The notes under the pieces are model-generated. The model was not told the DNA's origin. It did no database searches and saw only the letters and a program-made list of their open reading frames with translations. Shown here piece after piece: positions 44,091 to 57,297 of a stretch of 64,000 nucleotides of DNA; the stretch's first letter is position 1, and each line of letters opens with the position of its first letter. Made by a program: the position numbers and the translations under genes. This stretch comes from Pseudofrankia saprophytica (GTDB taxonomy: Bacteria > Actinomycetota > Actinomycetes > Frankiales > Frankiaceae): the NCBI RefSeq assembly GCF_000235425.2, contig NZ_KI912266.1:3043671-3107670 (forward strand), read 5' to 3'.

Positions 44091-45471
44091 GACCGGTGTT
44101 TCCGGCAGTTTTGATCAGTAGGTCTCGGCGGACGGCCAGCGGTCACGGAAAGTGATCGCCATGGCGTCGATCACGGGCTTCCAGCGGACTGCCCACCGGG
44201 CGCGGCCGGTCCCGGTCGGGTCCAGGCTGCGGGTGACAAGGTACAGGCATTTCAGCGCGGCCTGGTCTGACGGGAAATGCCCGCGGGCGCGGACCGCGCG
44301 GCGGTAGCGGGCGTTCAGCGACTCGATGGCGTTTGTGGAGCACAGGACCCGCCGTATCTCGGCGTCGTAGTCGAGGAACGGTATGAACTCCTCCCAGGCG
44401 TTCCGCCACAGCCGGATCACCGCGCGGTACTGCTTTCCCCAGGTTTCCTCGAACTCGTCGAGCGCGACGGCCGCGGCTTGCGGGGTCGGAGCGGTGTAGA
44501 TAGGCCGCAGGTCGCGTTTGATGGCGTCGTGGTCGCGCCTGGAGGTCAGGCGGAAGGTGTTGCGGATCAGATGAATGATGCAGGTTTGGACGGTGGTGGC
44601 GGGCCAGACGTTCTCGACGACCTCGGGCAGCCCTTTCAGCCCGTCGCAGACGAGGAAGAACACGTCGCCGACGCCCCGGTTGCGCAGGTCGGTGAGCACG
44701 GACATCCAAAACTTGGCGCCCTCGCCCCCGGTCCCGGCCCACAGGCCCAGGACGTCCTTGTGGCCGTCGATGGTGACCCCGATCGCGGCGTAGACGGGCC
44801 GGTTGCCGACCTGCCCGTCCCGGATCTTCACGACGACAGCGTCGATGAAGATCGCCACGTAGACGCGATCGAGTGGACGAGAGGCCCATTCATTCATCTC
44901 GGCGAGCACCGTGTCGGTGATCCGTGAGATGGTCTCCCTCGACACCGACGCCCCGTAGATCTCCTCGAAATGCGCCGAGATCTCCCCTGTCGTCAGCCCC
45001 TTCGCATACAGCGACAGCACGATCTCGTCGACACCCGAGAGACGCCGCTGCCGCTTCTTCACGATCTGCGGCTCGAACGTCCCTTCCCGGTCCCGCGGAA
45101 CGGCGATCTCCACCTCGCCAGCCGCCTCGGAAACCACTGTCTTCGACCGGCTGCCGTTCCGCACGTTCGTCGATTCCCGCTCGACCGGGGCGCGGTTCTT
45201 CTCATGGCCGAGGTGCTCGGTCATCTCCTCGGCCAACGCCGTTTCCAACACACTCTTGGTAAACAGCTTCAACAGACCGTCCGGCCCGGTCAGCGCCAGC
45301 CCCCGCGCCTTCGCGTCCGCGATCATCGCCGCGGCGGCCGCCTGCTCCGGCGACAGCTGCCGCCCCACATCCCGATCTTTCCTGCGAGGGGTCATATCAC
45401 CCGATGTCATCACTCACAGTGCCCATCCCGCCGGACCCGAGGCCCGGCGTGTCGGGCCGGAAACACCGATC
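44091..45471 (-). mobile_element. IS256-family insertion sequence
   Basis: Near-perfect 16-bp inverted ends, GACCGGTGTTTCCGGC at 44091-44106 and the complement of GATCGGTGTTTCCGGC at 45456-45471, enclose a complete transposase gene. I could not find an 8-9 bp target duplication, so the two flanks may have been rearranged after insertion. The right end cuts into a nucleotidyltransferase pseudogene. Confidence 0.82.
44115..45413 (-). CDS. IS256-family (mutator-type) transposase
   Basis: A 432-residue transposase, intact. Candidate catalytic residues are Asp in VAIFIDAVVVKIRDGQVGNR, Asp in FFLVCDGLKGLPEVVENVWP and Glu in STNAIESLNARYRRAVRARG. The C/H motif CIIHLIRN and the N-terminal PDGLLKLFTKSVLETALAEE are normal for the family. 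It probably mobilises the surrounding element and shares ancestry with the short remnant at 23.3 kb. Confidence 0.94.
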   Translation of the reverse strand: MMTSGDMTPRRKDRDVGRQLSPEQAAAAAMIADAKARGLALTGPDGLLKLFTKSVLETALAEEMTEHLGHEKNRAPVERESTNVRNGSRSKTVVSEAAGEVEIAVPRDREGTFEPQIVKKRQRRLSGVDEIVLSLYAKGLTTGEISAHFEEIYGASVSRETISRITDTVLAEMNEWASRPLDRVYVAIFIDAVVVKIRDGQVGNRPVYAAIGVTIDGHKDVLGLWAGTGGEGAKFWMSVLTDLRNRGVGDVFFLVCDGLKGLPEVVENVWPATTVQTCIIHLIRNTFRLTSRRDHDAIKRDLRPIYTAPTPQAAAVALDEFEETWGKQYRAVIRLWRNAWEEFIPFLDYDAEIRRVLCSTNAIESLNARYRRAVRARGHFPSDQAALKCLYLVTRSLDPTGTGRARWAVRWKPVIDAMAITFRDRWPSAETY

Positions 45472-45746
45472 TTGAAGCACTCCCCGCGGCGACCAATTTC
45501 GCCGAGTGAGGACCAGCGGAGCGACCATCACGACACGGCGGTCCCGACAGTCCCTCCCGCTGCCTGGCGAGAGCGCCAGGGGGAGTGTCCGGGTCCGGCC
45601 CGATGTCCAGGTCGCCAGTGACGTGGGAGTGTCCTGGATGCGTGTGTCGGCTCCTCCGACGATGGCGTGGTGGACCTGGTGTTCGGCGGGCATGCCGTGC
45701 ATCCCGGAGAGCTGGAGGCGGGGGCGGGGCGGGTTTTGTCCGTCAC
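45472..45746 (-). pseudogene. Nucleotidyltransferase of the two-gene module, truncated and frameshifted copy
   Basis: The minus strand from the GTG at 45746 matches the nucleotidyltransferase at 24.0-24.6 kb only if frames are changed twice: LSGMHGMPAEHQVHHAIVGG in one frame, then VTGDLDIGPDPDTP in another. It ends where the IS256 element begins, so about two thirds of the gene is gone. The GTGA overlap with the partner gene is still present. Confidence 0.7.
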
Positions 45747-45994
45747 TCGGTGATCAGGTGGGCGTTGGTGAAGACGGCGGGCTCGTCCATGAGCATCTCG
45801 AGGCGTTCGGTGGGTGGCGGTGCGAGGATCGCCTTGACCTGGCTGCGGATTGCCGGGTCCGATTGGTTGGTGGTCCGGCTGATCGTCGTCGTCAGTCTTT
45901 GCGTGCGTAGGTGTGCGAGCTCGGCTCGCTGCCGGAGGTAGGCGGAGCGTGCGGCGGGATCCGTCGGTGGGTCGAGGGGATCGTCGATGTTCAT
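45743..45994 (-). CDS. Small partner protein, second copy
   Basis: An 83-residue paralogue of the protein at 24.6-24.9 kb, of equal length (MNIDDPLDPPTDPAARSAYL, ISRTTNQSDPAIRSQVKAIL, PPTERLEMLMDEP). It is intact while the coupled nucleotidyltransferase gene is destroyed, as expected if it is the harmless or protective half of the module. Function otherwise unknown. Confidence 0.6.
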   Translation of the reverse strand: MNIDDPLDPPTDPAARSAYLRQRAELAHLRTQRLTTTISRTTNQSDPAIRSQVKAILAPPPTERLEMLMDEPAVFTNAHLITE

Positions 45995-46226
45995 GGCAGG
46001 CCTCTCTGAGTAGCCTTGAACAGCTGGGCATCCGAGGACCCACGTGGTACGGCGGTGGCAGGCCTGGATCCGCAACCCGCAGGTGAGGTCTGACAGGTCT
46101 GACCAGGCCAGCCGCATTGACCGAGGTCCGTTGACCGCGGTGCCGTGTCCGGGCGCTAGATCATCGATCACGCGTGGGGTGGTGCGCGGAGCAGTCGCTG
46201 CTCGCCGGGTCTGGAGGGCGGGGTTG

Positions 46227-46720
46227 ATGGGTCGTCGGTTTAACACGGCTGGGCCGTGTCTGCCGGCGGACCATTTCATGATCCCGGCGTTGTCCCGGTT
46301 GCCGGAGGCGCCTCGGCTTGTGGATCTCAAGGCGTACTTCGTCGTGCATGCGCCTCGTCAGACGGGAAGACGACTGCGCTGCGTGCACTCGCGAGCGAGT
46401 TGACGGCCCAGGGCCGCTATGCGGCGGTGATGTTCTCGTGTGAGGCTGCCAGGGCGGCCGGTGACGACTACGGTGCCCCACCCTCGGCATTCTTGAGCGG
46501 ATCAAGGAAGCTGCGCGGTGGCAGCTGCCGGAGGAGCTGCGGCCGCCGGCGTGGCCGGACGCGCCGGCGGCGACCCGGCTTGGTACGGGGCTGACCGCGT
46601 GGGCGCAGGTGTGTCCTCGCCCGTTGGTTCTGTTTTTTGATGAGATTGACGCATTGCGCGGCCAGTCGCTCATCAGCGTTCTAAGTCAGCTCCGTGACGG
46701 TTACAACAGCCGGTCGGCCC
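46227..46720 (+). pseudogene. AAA-type ATPase, frameshifted 5' part
   Basis: Three frames must be read in turn: MGRRFNTAGPCLPADHFMIP with VDLKAYFVVHAPRQTG (start of Walker A), then KTTALRALASELTAQGRYAA with SCEAARAAGDDYGA, then ERIKEAARWQLPEELRPPAW and finally the Walker B VLFFDEIDALRGQSLISVLS. Together they form the front half of a recognisable actinomycete AAA ATPase. The rest is missing, replaced by a NUDIX domain. Confidence 0.7.
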
Positions 46721-47067
46721 CGCTGGTGTTCGACCGTCATCGACAGTGCTGGGAGCTGCCAGGAGGGAGCATCGACCCAGGTGAAACAGCGCGGCAGGCG
46801 GCGGTACGCGAGCTACACGAGGAATCCGGCTGTCGGGTCGAGCAGCTGATCTTCGCCGGCTTCGCGCAGTTCCTCCTGGGGCCCGAGCAGCGCGTCGAGT
46901 ATGCGGCGGTGTACGCCGGACACGCCGCATCGAGCGACCGATTCACCCCTAACGACGAGATAGCCGCGATCACCTGGTGGGACGGCACCGAGCCGCTCGC
47001 GGGTCGCATGCAGCCTCTTGACGTGTGCTTGGGACGGCTGGCGCGAGCTGTGATCGTCCGCGGCTGA
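46609..47067 (+). CDS. Chimeric ORF: AAA Walker B fragment fused to a NUDIX hydrolase domain
   Basis: Residues about 1-37 are the Walker B part of an AAA ATPase (PLVLFFDEIDALRGQSLISV). From about residue 38 the sequence is a NUDIX hydrolase with an intact NUDIX box, GGSIDPGETARQAAVRELHEESG, given here in two parts: GGSIDPGETARQAAV and RELHEESG. The NUDIX domain lacks its first strands, so a deletion probably joined two genes. The product might still be made and could be partly active. A NUDIX enzyme would hydrolyse a nucleoside diphosphate derivative. Confidence 0.6.
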   Translation: MCPRPLVLFFDEIDALRGQSLISVLSQLRDGYNSRSAPLVFDRHRQCWELPGGSIDPGETARQAAVRELHEESGCRVEQLIFAGFAQFLLGPEQRVEYAAVYAGHAASSDRFTPNDEIAAITWWDGTEPLAGRMQPLDVCLGRLARAVIVRG

Positions 47068-47179
47068 GAACTGGCTGGGGGACTGGCCGTACGGCCGTTG
47101 GCGGTAGCGATGATCTAGGCGCCACCCGGCCGGCTTCCCGCCGCCGCGCCCTATCCGCGTCCTGGTGGCTACGCTCCGT

Positions 47180-48001
47180 CTACCAGTGCTGGTCGGCGAG
47201 TAGCAGTGTGGCGAGCGGTTCGAGGGTGGTCACGAGCTCGTCGAGCTCGTCGGGCCCGAGGCTCTCGTACGGTTTCGCGGCGAGGTCGTCGGTGAGCGCC
47301 TCGACCCGCTGCTTGATGGCGCGGCCCGTTTCGCTCAGCCAACCGTCATCTCCGATCAGGTTGCGAGCGCGCATCCCGTCGATCACGGCGGCGAGCTGCG
47401 CTGGGGGGAGGTGGTGGATCCGTCCGAACTTCTCCGCGGGCATGCCTATGCCGAGGGCGTGGAGGACGTGAGCCTCCAGGCCGCCGACACCTTCGATCAT
47501 CAGGGCGGCGATGTGCCCGTCGCCACGGTGCTCGCGCAGCATGGAAGCTGCATGGAAGAGACGAGCCACCACGTCATCGGGGATCGGGATCGCGCGCAGC
47601 GCGGCGTACATGGGCCGGCCCTCGAACGGTGCGCTGGTCGCAGCCCGCAGCAACAGTTCGGCGGCCCGTGCGAAGGCGGGCGAGTCGACGTGATCGCCGA
47701 GGATCCGCCGCAACGCCTTCACGCAACCCATCTGACGAGCGGCGATCGCCGCTTCGGGCGTGGTCGTGTCCCACACCTTCGGGATGTGGCGGGCGACCTC
47801 GCCGGGAGCGAAGTTGTAGAAGAGCGCGTCCACCACCTCCGCCGGGACGAGACCCAGAGGCGCCGCCCGTCCGGCGAAGTAGGTATCCCAGTAGTTGGTG
47901 AACCCCAGGGCGAACATCGCCTCATTGGGTTCGTCGGCTGCGTAGGGGATGACACCGATCGGCTCGACCAGCTCGAACATCCGGCGTGCCATCGAGTTCA
48001 T
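47180..48001 (-). CDS. SCO6745-family protein
   Basis: A 273-residue protein from the ATG giving MNSMARRMFELVEPIGVIPY; frame upstream of this is non-coding. The sequence DEPNEAMFALGFTNYWDTYF and the helical remainder (IHHLPPAQLAAVIDGMRARN, WLSETGRAIKQRVEALTDDL) match the actinobacterial SCO6745 family as I remember it. The C-terminal half looks like a MarR-style winged helix fold lacking an obvious DNA-binding surface. Function is not established. Monocistronic. Confidence 0.7.
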   Translation of the reverse strand: MNSMARRMFELVEPIGVIPYAADEPNEAMFALGFTNYWDTYFAGRAAPLGLVPAEVVDALFYNFAPGEVARHIPKVWDTTTPEAAIAARQMGCVKALRRILGDHVDSPAFARAAELLLRAATSAPFEGRPMYAALRAIPIPDDVVARLFHAASMLREHRGDGHIAALMIEGVGGLEAHVLHALGIGMPAEKFGRIHHLPPAQLAAVIDGMRARNLIGDDGWLSETGRAIKQRVEALTDDLAAKPYESLGPDELDELVTTLEPLATLLLADQHW

Positions 48002-48571
48002 GGTCCTGATCCTCCTGCTGCCCAGCGCATCGTGCGGACACTCACGATCACTTAGACGTTTGACCCCCGCGAAACTCATCGATGGGCGTGTGGCTTCGTA
48101 AGTGGCAACGGGATCTGGCGCCGATCTTGTGGTTGAAGCGACGCCAGGTTGATCAAAAGTTGACGGCTGACTGCGATCATCGGGCTGGTGTGACCTCCTT
48201 GGCCTTGGGTCGTGCTGCCGCACCTCGCGGACGTCGTCGTCGAGGGCGTCGAGCGTGCAGTCAGGGGAAAGTAGCTCAGCGTAGCCGCTTGATCCCGGGA
48301 TCTTGTCGGTAAACGGTCGTCTGTCGACACCGGCGGGCGGCCACCCATAGAGCCTTCGCGCGGCGTCGATAACCCGCGTCGAAATTCAATGTCGACAAAC
48401 GCCCTGGCCGGTGGCTGTCGGCGCCGGGTTGATCGACTACGCGTGATCGCGGACCAGAATCTCGACCACTAGGTTGACGCGCTGCTGCCTACCAGTGTGA
48501 CTGGCAGACGAGAGGGCGGGCGGCTTGTGAGCTCGCGGGTGACGATGGCCGGTTACGAGCGAGGCTCGAGG
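48002..48571. other. Intergenic stretch without supported genes
   Basis: Only short frames without domains are present on either strand. The region immediately upstream of 48001 probably contains the promoter of the SCO6745-family gene. Nothing else is recognised. Confidence 0.35.
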
Positions 48572-48772
48572 TCATAGGGCGCCGAGCGCGGTGAGGACCA
48601 GGATCTTCAACGCGAGAGCGCCGGCGAACGCGGTCCCGCCGCGCAGGACCGCGTTCGCCGGGTGGGCGCCGGCGCGCCGCTCCAGGTAGCCGGCGACCAG
48701 CGCCACGCAGACGGACGCGGTGACGCACAACGCCGCTACGAGGATCTTGGCTGTCATCGGGTCGGTGTACAT
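48572..48772 (-). CDS. Small membrane protein
   Basis: A 66-residue protein started at an ATG that follows AAGGAG with good spacing. Two hydrophobic segments are visible, ILVAALCVTASVCVALVAGY and the C-terminal AFAGALALKILVLTALGAL, separated by a charged loop (LERRAGAHPANAVLRGG). It should span the membrane twice with short tails. Similar small proteins accompany mobile or regulatory loci in actinomycetes, but I assign no function. Confidence 0.55.
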   Translation of the reverse strand: MYTDPMTAKILVAALCVTASVCVALVAGYLERRAGAHPANAVLRGGTAFAGALALKILVLTALGAL

Positions 48773-48949
48773 CCGGCGCTCCTTCAGTCCAGTCGCTCGG
48801 ATCGGCGACAGTCCTGACGGTGGGGCGTCCAAACTGGGGTTTTCGTTGTGCCGGAATGTGACCGGAACGATCGGCTTTGTTCACCATTGGGGCAGACTGT
48901 CCGGTGGTTCCGGTACCGGAAGTGCACCGGAACAGGAACGGGGGTTCCT

Positions 48950-49240
48950 ATGGCGGCGAGTGAGCCGAGTCTGGCTGTCAGGGAGATGTGCGCGATCCTG
49001 GGTCGGCTGCGCAACAGCGCGGGTCTAACCGATCCGCAGCTCGCTGAGCGGTGCGGGTACAGCGTCAGCCAGCTCAACGCGATCCGCAACGCCAAGATCG
49101 TTAATCCTCCGCCGGATGAGAAGATCGAGCGGTGGGTGCGGCCTGCACCGCCAACGAGGGCGCGGCGGATTTCGCCTTGGCGGAGATCCGAGAGCTGATC
49201 GCCGTTCATGAGCGCCACCGCGATCTGGCAAAGATCACCG
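48950..49240 (+). pseudogene. Helix-turn-helix regulator with a frameshift
   Basis: From the ATG the product MAASEPSLAVREMCAILGRL, RNSAGLTDPQLAERCGYSVS, QLNAIRNAKIVN is an XRE-like DNA-binding domain. Near 49135 the frame changes: the normal continuation ACTANEGAADFALAEIRELI is in a second frame. A single-base loss in GTGCGGCCTGC explains this. It is followed by an IS6 transposase remnant that may have truncated it. Confidence 0.6.
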
Positions 49241-49282
49241 TCGGCTTGCGGCTCCCCACCGACAGGAAGCCTCTAGGCATGG

Positions 49283-49545
49283 ATCGACCCGGGCCGGCGC
49301 GGCTGATCGGGCTGTGGCGGCATGGCCGGGCCGCGTCGATCAACAGCGGCGTGAACCGCTGCACCCACCGGAAGATCGTGACGTGATCGACGTCGAGGCC
49401 GCGTTCGGCCAGCAGTTCCTCGACGTCGCGGTACGACAGGGCGAACGGTAGGTACCAGCGGACACCCAGAACGATCACGTCGGGCGGGAAGCGGAACCCG
49501 GCAAACTCCGAGGCCGGAACCACAGGTCGTACACGCCGACGATGC
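49283..49545 (-). pseudogene. N-terminal remnant of an IS6-family transposase
   Basis: The minus strand encodes FAGFRFPPDVIVLGVRWYLP, ALSYRDVEELLAERGLDVDH and TIFRWVQRFTPLLIDAARPC, the start of an IS6-family transposase. It stops after RHSP, before the catalytic core. It complements the C-terminal pieces at 7.4 and 25.0 kb, though these need not derive from one element. Confidence 0.8.
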
Positions 49546-49648
49546 ACTACTCGATCATGCCTGAGCGGATGGCCCGACCGCTGTGCCCCGCCACGCAACA
49601 AAGCCGTGCGAGGTCACCAGCCCAGCGCGCTCCTCCGAAACTTCCCTT

Positions 49649-50098
49649 CTACAGGAGCAGATTGAAAATCCGGCTGGCTCGGGCCCACTCCTCGGTACCA
49701 GGGTTGCGCACGTCCGGCTCCAGGATCGTGAAGGCCTCGGCGAGCGCGAGGCTCAGCCCACCGGCGATGAGAGGCAGCCGGGCGGATGTGTCCTCGCTCA
49801 GGGCGATCTCGAGCGGAGGCCGGGCGGCGATCTGCTCCAGGATGGGGCTCAGCTCGATCTCCTCATCGAGACTCCGGAAGCGGTGGATGCTCTCCTGAAG
49901 GCCCTTGGTGATCGGTAGATCCCATGGCTCGATAACATCACGAAGATTCGCCTTCGCCGTCGCCCGCGCGATCACCAGCAGGTCGTACAACTTGTCGTTG
50001 ACGAACTCGTTGTGCCGCTTCAGGTCGTTCTTGTCGACGTCCAGTCCCGCGGCGGTCCGGAAAAACCGTTCGAACCTACTGACGCCCATGACCGGCAT
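49649..50098 (-). CDS. DUF1931-family protein (histone-fold-like)
   Basis: A 149-residue protein started at the ATG giving MPVMGVSRFERFFRTAAGLD, preceded by a G-rich ribosome binding site. The sequence VDKNDLKRHNEFVNDKLYDL and LVIARATAKANLRDVIEPWD, then PITKGLQESIHRFRSLDEEI, is characteristic of DUF1931. From memory, these are bacterial proteins with a pair of histone-like folds in one chain. Role in DNA binding or stress is unproven. It stands alone upstream of the chaperone operon. Confidence 0.78.
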   Translation of the reverse strand: MPVMGVSRFERFFRTAAGLDVDKNDLKRHNEFVNDKLYDLLVIARATAKANLRDVIEPWDLPITKGLQESIHRFRSLDEEIELSPILEQIAARPPLEIALSEDTSARLPLIAGGLSLALAEAFTILEPDVRNPGTEEWARASRIFNLLL

Positions 50099-50107
50099 GT
50101 TTAGCAT

Positions 50108-50517
50108 CCCCCGATCTTCCCGTGATGCGAGGCCGGTACGCGGTGACCCGCACCGCCGTCTCGCATCCGCTTCAGCGTGGACATACCTCTATCTAGAATC
50201 GGCATTGCCCGCCGAGTGATCCGTACACGTCCCAGACGCCGGCCGCTCCGGGTCCACGGGACGGAGGGGTTCGTTCCGGAAGCCCGGCAATGTACGACCA
50301 AGGGCATCGGTGCCCGCTACCTGCGCAGACGGAGCCTCGATTCTCTCCGCTCCCGGACAACGCAAATCCATTTGACCAGGTCAGAGGTTTGTGCGCGGTG
50401 GACCCTGTGTGCCAGCATCCGAACCGCTTCGGCGACGCGCAGCCCACCAACCAGTCGGCGAGATCAGAACGGGACAACCGCCGCGCGCCCCAGAGACGGA
50501 CAAGTCGAACGACAAGC
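50108..50517. other. Intergenic stretch downstream of clpB
   Basis: No gene is supported. It separates the DUF1931 gene from the end of the chaperone operon. I looked for a T-rich terminator after clpB and did not find a convincing one. Confidence 0.35.
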
Positions 50518-53144
<2,627 letters not shown>

Positions 53145-53154
<10 letters not shown>

Positions 53155-53612
53155 AGTCGTCCGCTCCTCGCGTTGCTGGCTTCCCGGCTGGCTTCCAGCG
53201 CCGACCGCACCCGCGGGGCCGTGCTGCCCCCGAGGGCGGATTCCAGCGCGTCGATGCGGTCGAGCAGATCGAGCACGAGGCCGATGGCGGCGTAGTTCAG
53301 GCAGAGACCGGCCCGTAGCCGCTGGATCCGGGCGATCGTCGCCGGAGTGTCCGGCGGGAACCACAGCGTGCCGGCGGCGTCGCGGGACGTGTCCAGCAGG
53401 CTGAGCGCGGCGAACCGGCGGACCAGTTCGGGATGCAGCCCGGCCCGGTCGGCGACCGTCTCCAGGGTGAGCCAGGTGGCGACGCCGAACCGTGGGGCCT
53501 CGCTTCTCGCGCCTACGGTGCCGCGGCGCGGGCGGCGGACCGGCGTCAGTGGGTAGCGGCGGGAGGCCTCGGGCCGGGACGCCCCACCCTGCGGCTGGGA
53601 ACGGGTGCTCAT
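53145..53612 (-). CDS. cbpM: Chaperone modulator CbpM / MerR-like protein
   Basis: A 155-residue protein with a basic, proline-rich N-terminal tail. The core [60 protein letters not shown] and [20 protein letters not shown] is typical of CbpM, a MerR-fold protein that inhibits or modulates the CbpA J-protein; related HspR-like proteins repress heat-shock genes. GAGG-type ribosome binding site; located between the J-protein gene and clpB. Whether it regulates protein activity or transcription cannot be told from the sequence. Confidence 0.8.
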
Positions 53613-53714
53613 CTTCGCCTCCTTACCGTTGCCCGGACCAGGTCCCGCCGTGGGTCACCGCCGTGGTCGCGTCCGGCCACCGGGTCTCGATCGCGTTCTG
53701 GTCATGTCCTGCGT

Positions 53715-54668
53715 CTACGTCCTCGGGTCGAACGTGGAGATCGCCGCCAGTTCTTCGAACAGCGCGCGTTCGCGGTCGGTCAGCTTCGCCGGGACCATCA
53801 CGCTGACCTCGGCATAGAGGTCACCAGGGGAGCCCCTCGGGTTGGGCATGCCCTCACCGCGCAGGCGCAGCCGCCGGCCGGACGACGAGCCTGCCGGGAC
53901 GTGCACCTTGACCTCGCCGCCCGGAGTGGCGACGGGGACGGTCGCACCGAGCGCCGCCTCCCAGGGCGAGACAGCCACGGTGAGGTGGATGTCCCGCCCG
54001 GACAGCCGATATCGCGGGTGCGGCACGATTCGCACCCGCAGGTACAGATCCCCGGCCGGGCCATCGCCGGTGGCACGCCCGCCCTGCCCGACCAGCCGGA
54101 TCCGCTGCCCGTCCATCACTCCGGGCGGGATGGTCACGGTGTAGCCCCGCGCGCCCTCGGGGCCAGCGAGGGTGACCTGACGGCGGCCGCCCCGGTACGC
54201 CTCCTCGACGCTCAGCGCCAGCTCGGCCTCCTGATCGGCGCCGGGAATCGGACCGGTCGCCCCACGTGCGCCGCGACCCGCCCCGAAGAGGTCTCCGAAC
54301 AGGTCCTCGAAGCCGCCGCCACCGCCGAAGCCCGCCTCGAAGCCCGGCGTCACCCGGACCCGCTGACCCGAGCCCCCGCGCCCGGCACCGGCGCCCCCGA
54401 AGCCGGCACCGACGCCCGCGGCCATCCGTTCCTCGTAGTCCTCGGGTATGCGCCGGAAGTCCGGCCCGAACCGGTCGTACCGGCCACGGGTCTTCGGGTC
54501 CGACAGCACCTGATAGGCGTCGTTGATCTCCTTGAAGCGCTCCTCAGCCGCCGGATCCTTGTTCACGTCCGGGTGGTAGCGGCGGGCGAGCTTCCGGTAG
54601 GCCTGCTGGATCTCCTCCGTGGTCGCCGCGCGGCTGACGCCGAGAGCCTCGTAGTAGTCCCGGGCCAC
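53715..54668 (-). CDS. cbpA: J-domain co-chaperone, CbpA/DnaJ class without zinc finger
   Basis: A 317-residue protein. The J-domain ([40 protein letters not shown]) has the HPD motif. A Gly-rich linker (about 85-140) and two C-terminal beta domains follow ([40 protein letters not shown]). The four Cys repeats of DnaJ are missing, so it is CbpA-like (type B). It stimulates DnaK ATPase and presents clients. It starts 4 bases after grpE and is followed by cbpM. Confidence 0.9.
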   Translation of the reverse strand: MARDYYEALGVSRAATTEEIQQAYRKLARRYHPDVNKDPAAEERFKEINDAYQVLSDPKTRGRYDRFGPDFRRIPEDYEERMAAGVGAGFGGAGAGRGGSGQRVRVTPGFEAGFGGGGGFEDLFGDLFGAGRGARGATGPIPGADQEAELALSVEEAYRGGRRQVTLAGPEGARGYTVTIPPGVMDGQRIRLVGQGGRATGDGPAGDLYLRVRIVPHPRYRLSGRDIHLTVAVSPWEAALGATVPVATPGGEVKVHVPAGSSSGRRLRLRGEGMPNPRGSPGDLYAEVSVMVPAKLTDRERALFEELAAISTFDPRT

Positions 54669-54672
54669 GGCG

Positions 54673-55296
54673 TCACTCCGTGGGCTTGCTGACGGCCACG
54701 CCTACCGGGCGCAGCTGCCGTCCGGCGTCGCCGTAGCCGGGCCGGACGACGGCGACCACCGTGCCCGGCGGCTTGCCCGGCTCGTCGACGACGCTCACCA
54801 CGTCATGCCTGGCCGGGTCGAAGGGCACGCCTACCTCGTCATGGCGGGGGTAGCCGAGCCGGGCCAGCACGTCGACCGCCTGGTCGCGCACGGCCCGGAC
54901 GCCGGTCAGGATCGAGTCCGGATCGGCCCCGGCATGCGCCAGCGCGAGCTCGAGGTGGTCGAGCACCGGTAGCCAGGCCGTGGCCGCCCCCGTGCGCGCG
55001 GCCTCCCGTTCCCGTTCCACCTCCCGGGCGCACCACTTGCGCTGGTTGTCGAGGTCCGCGAGGGCCTGGCGCCAGCGGGCCGTGAGCTCCTCGATCCGCG
55101 CGGCGAGCGCCGCCGGCTCGTCTCGCGGGTCGGCTCCGGCCGGCTGCTCCACCCTGGCCGGCTGCTCGCCGCGACCAGGCCGCGTCTCGCTTACCGGCCG
55201 ATCGGTGGCCGCCGCCGACTGGTCCGCGCCCACGGGCCGGTTCCCACGCGGATGATCATCCCCGGTTTCTGGTGATGGCCGACGGGCAGACGTCAT
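54673..55296 (-). CDS. grpE: Nucleotide exchange factor GrpE
   Basis: A 207-residue protein. The first 60 residues are disordered and charged. A long coiled coil ([37 protein letters not shown]) leads to the beta head ([40 protein letters not shown]). It releases ADP from DnaK. It lies 82 bases downstream of dnaK and 4 bases upstream of the J-protein gene. The coiled coil is somewhat short but the overall family pattern is clear. Confidence 0.9.
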   Translation of the reverse strand: MTSARRPSPETGDDHPRGNRPVGADQSAAATDRPVSETRPGRGEQPARVEQPAGADPRDEPAALAARIEELTARWRQALADLDNQRKWCAREVEREREAARTGAATAWLPVLDHLELALAHAGADPDSILTGVRAVRDQAVDVLARLGYPRHDEVGVPFDPARHDVVSVVDEPGKPPGTVVAVVRPGYGDAGRQLRPVGVAVSKPTE

Positions 55297-55378
55297 CGCT
55301 CAGTCCTCCGCTCGCTCGCTCACCGCTCCCGTTCGCCCGTTCGCCTCGCGGGACCGCTCTGCTCGCCCGCTCCGACGC

Positions 55379-57274
<1,896 letters not shown>

Positions 57275-57279
57275 GAACC

Positions 57280-57297
57280 TGCTCCTAAGCTAGGAGC
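57280..57297 (-). promoter_or_regulatory. Hairpin enclosing the dnaK ribosome binding site
   Basis: On the transcribed strand, GCTCCTA-GCT-TAGGAGC forms a perfect 7-bp stem with a 3-base loop. The 3' arm contains the Shine-Dalgarno AGGAG, 7 bases before the dnaK ATG. Such pairing would hide the ribosome binding site at low temperature and expose it on heating, as in RNA thermometers of heat-shock genes. The same symmetry could instead be an operator in DNA. Confidence 0.5.

Noticed and set aside
44083-45480. Target-site duplication for the IS256 element
   Set aside because: The eight bases outside each inverted repeat do not match, so no duplication is claimed.
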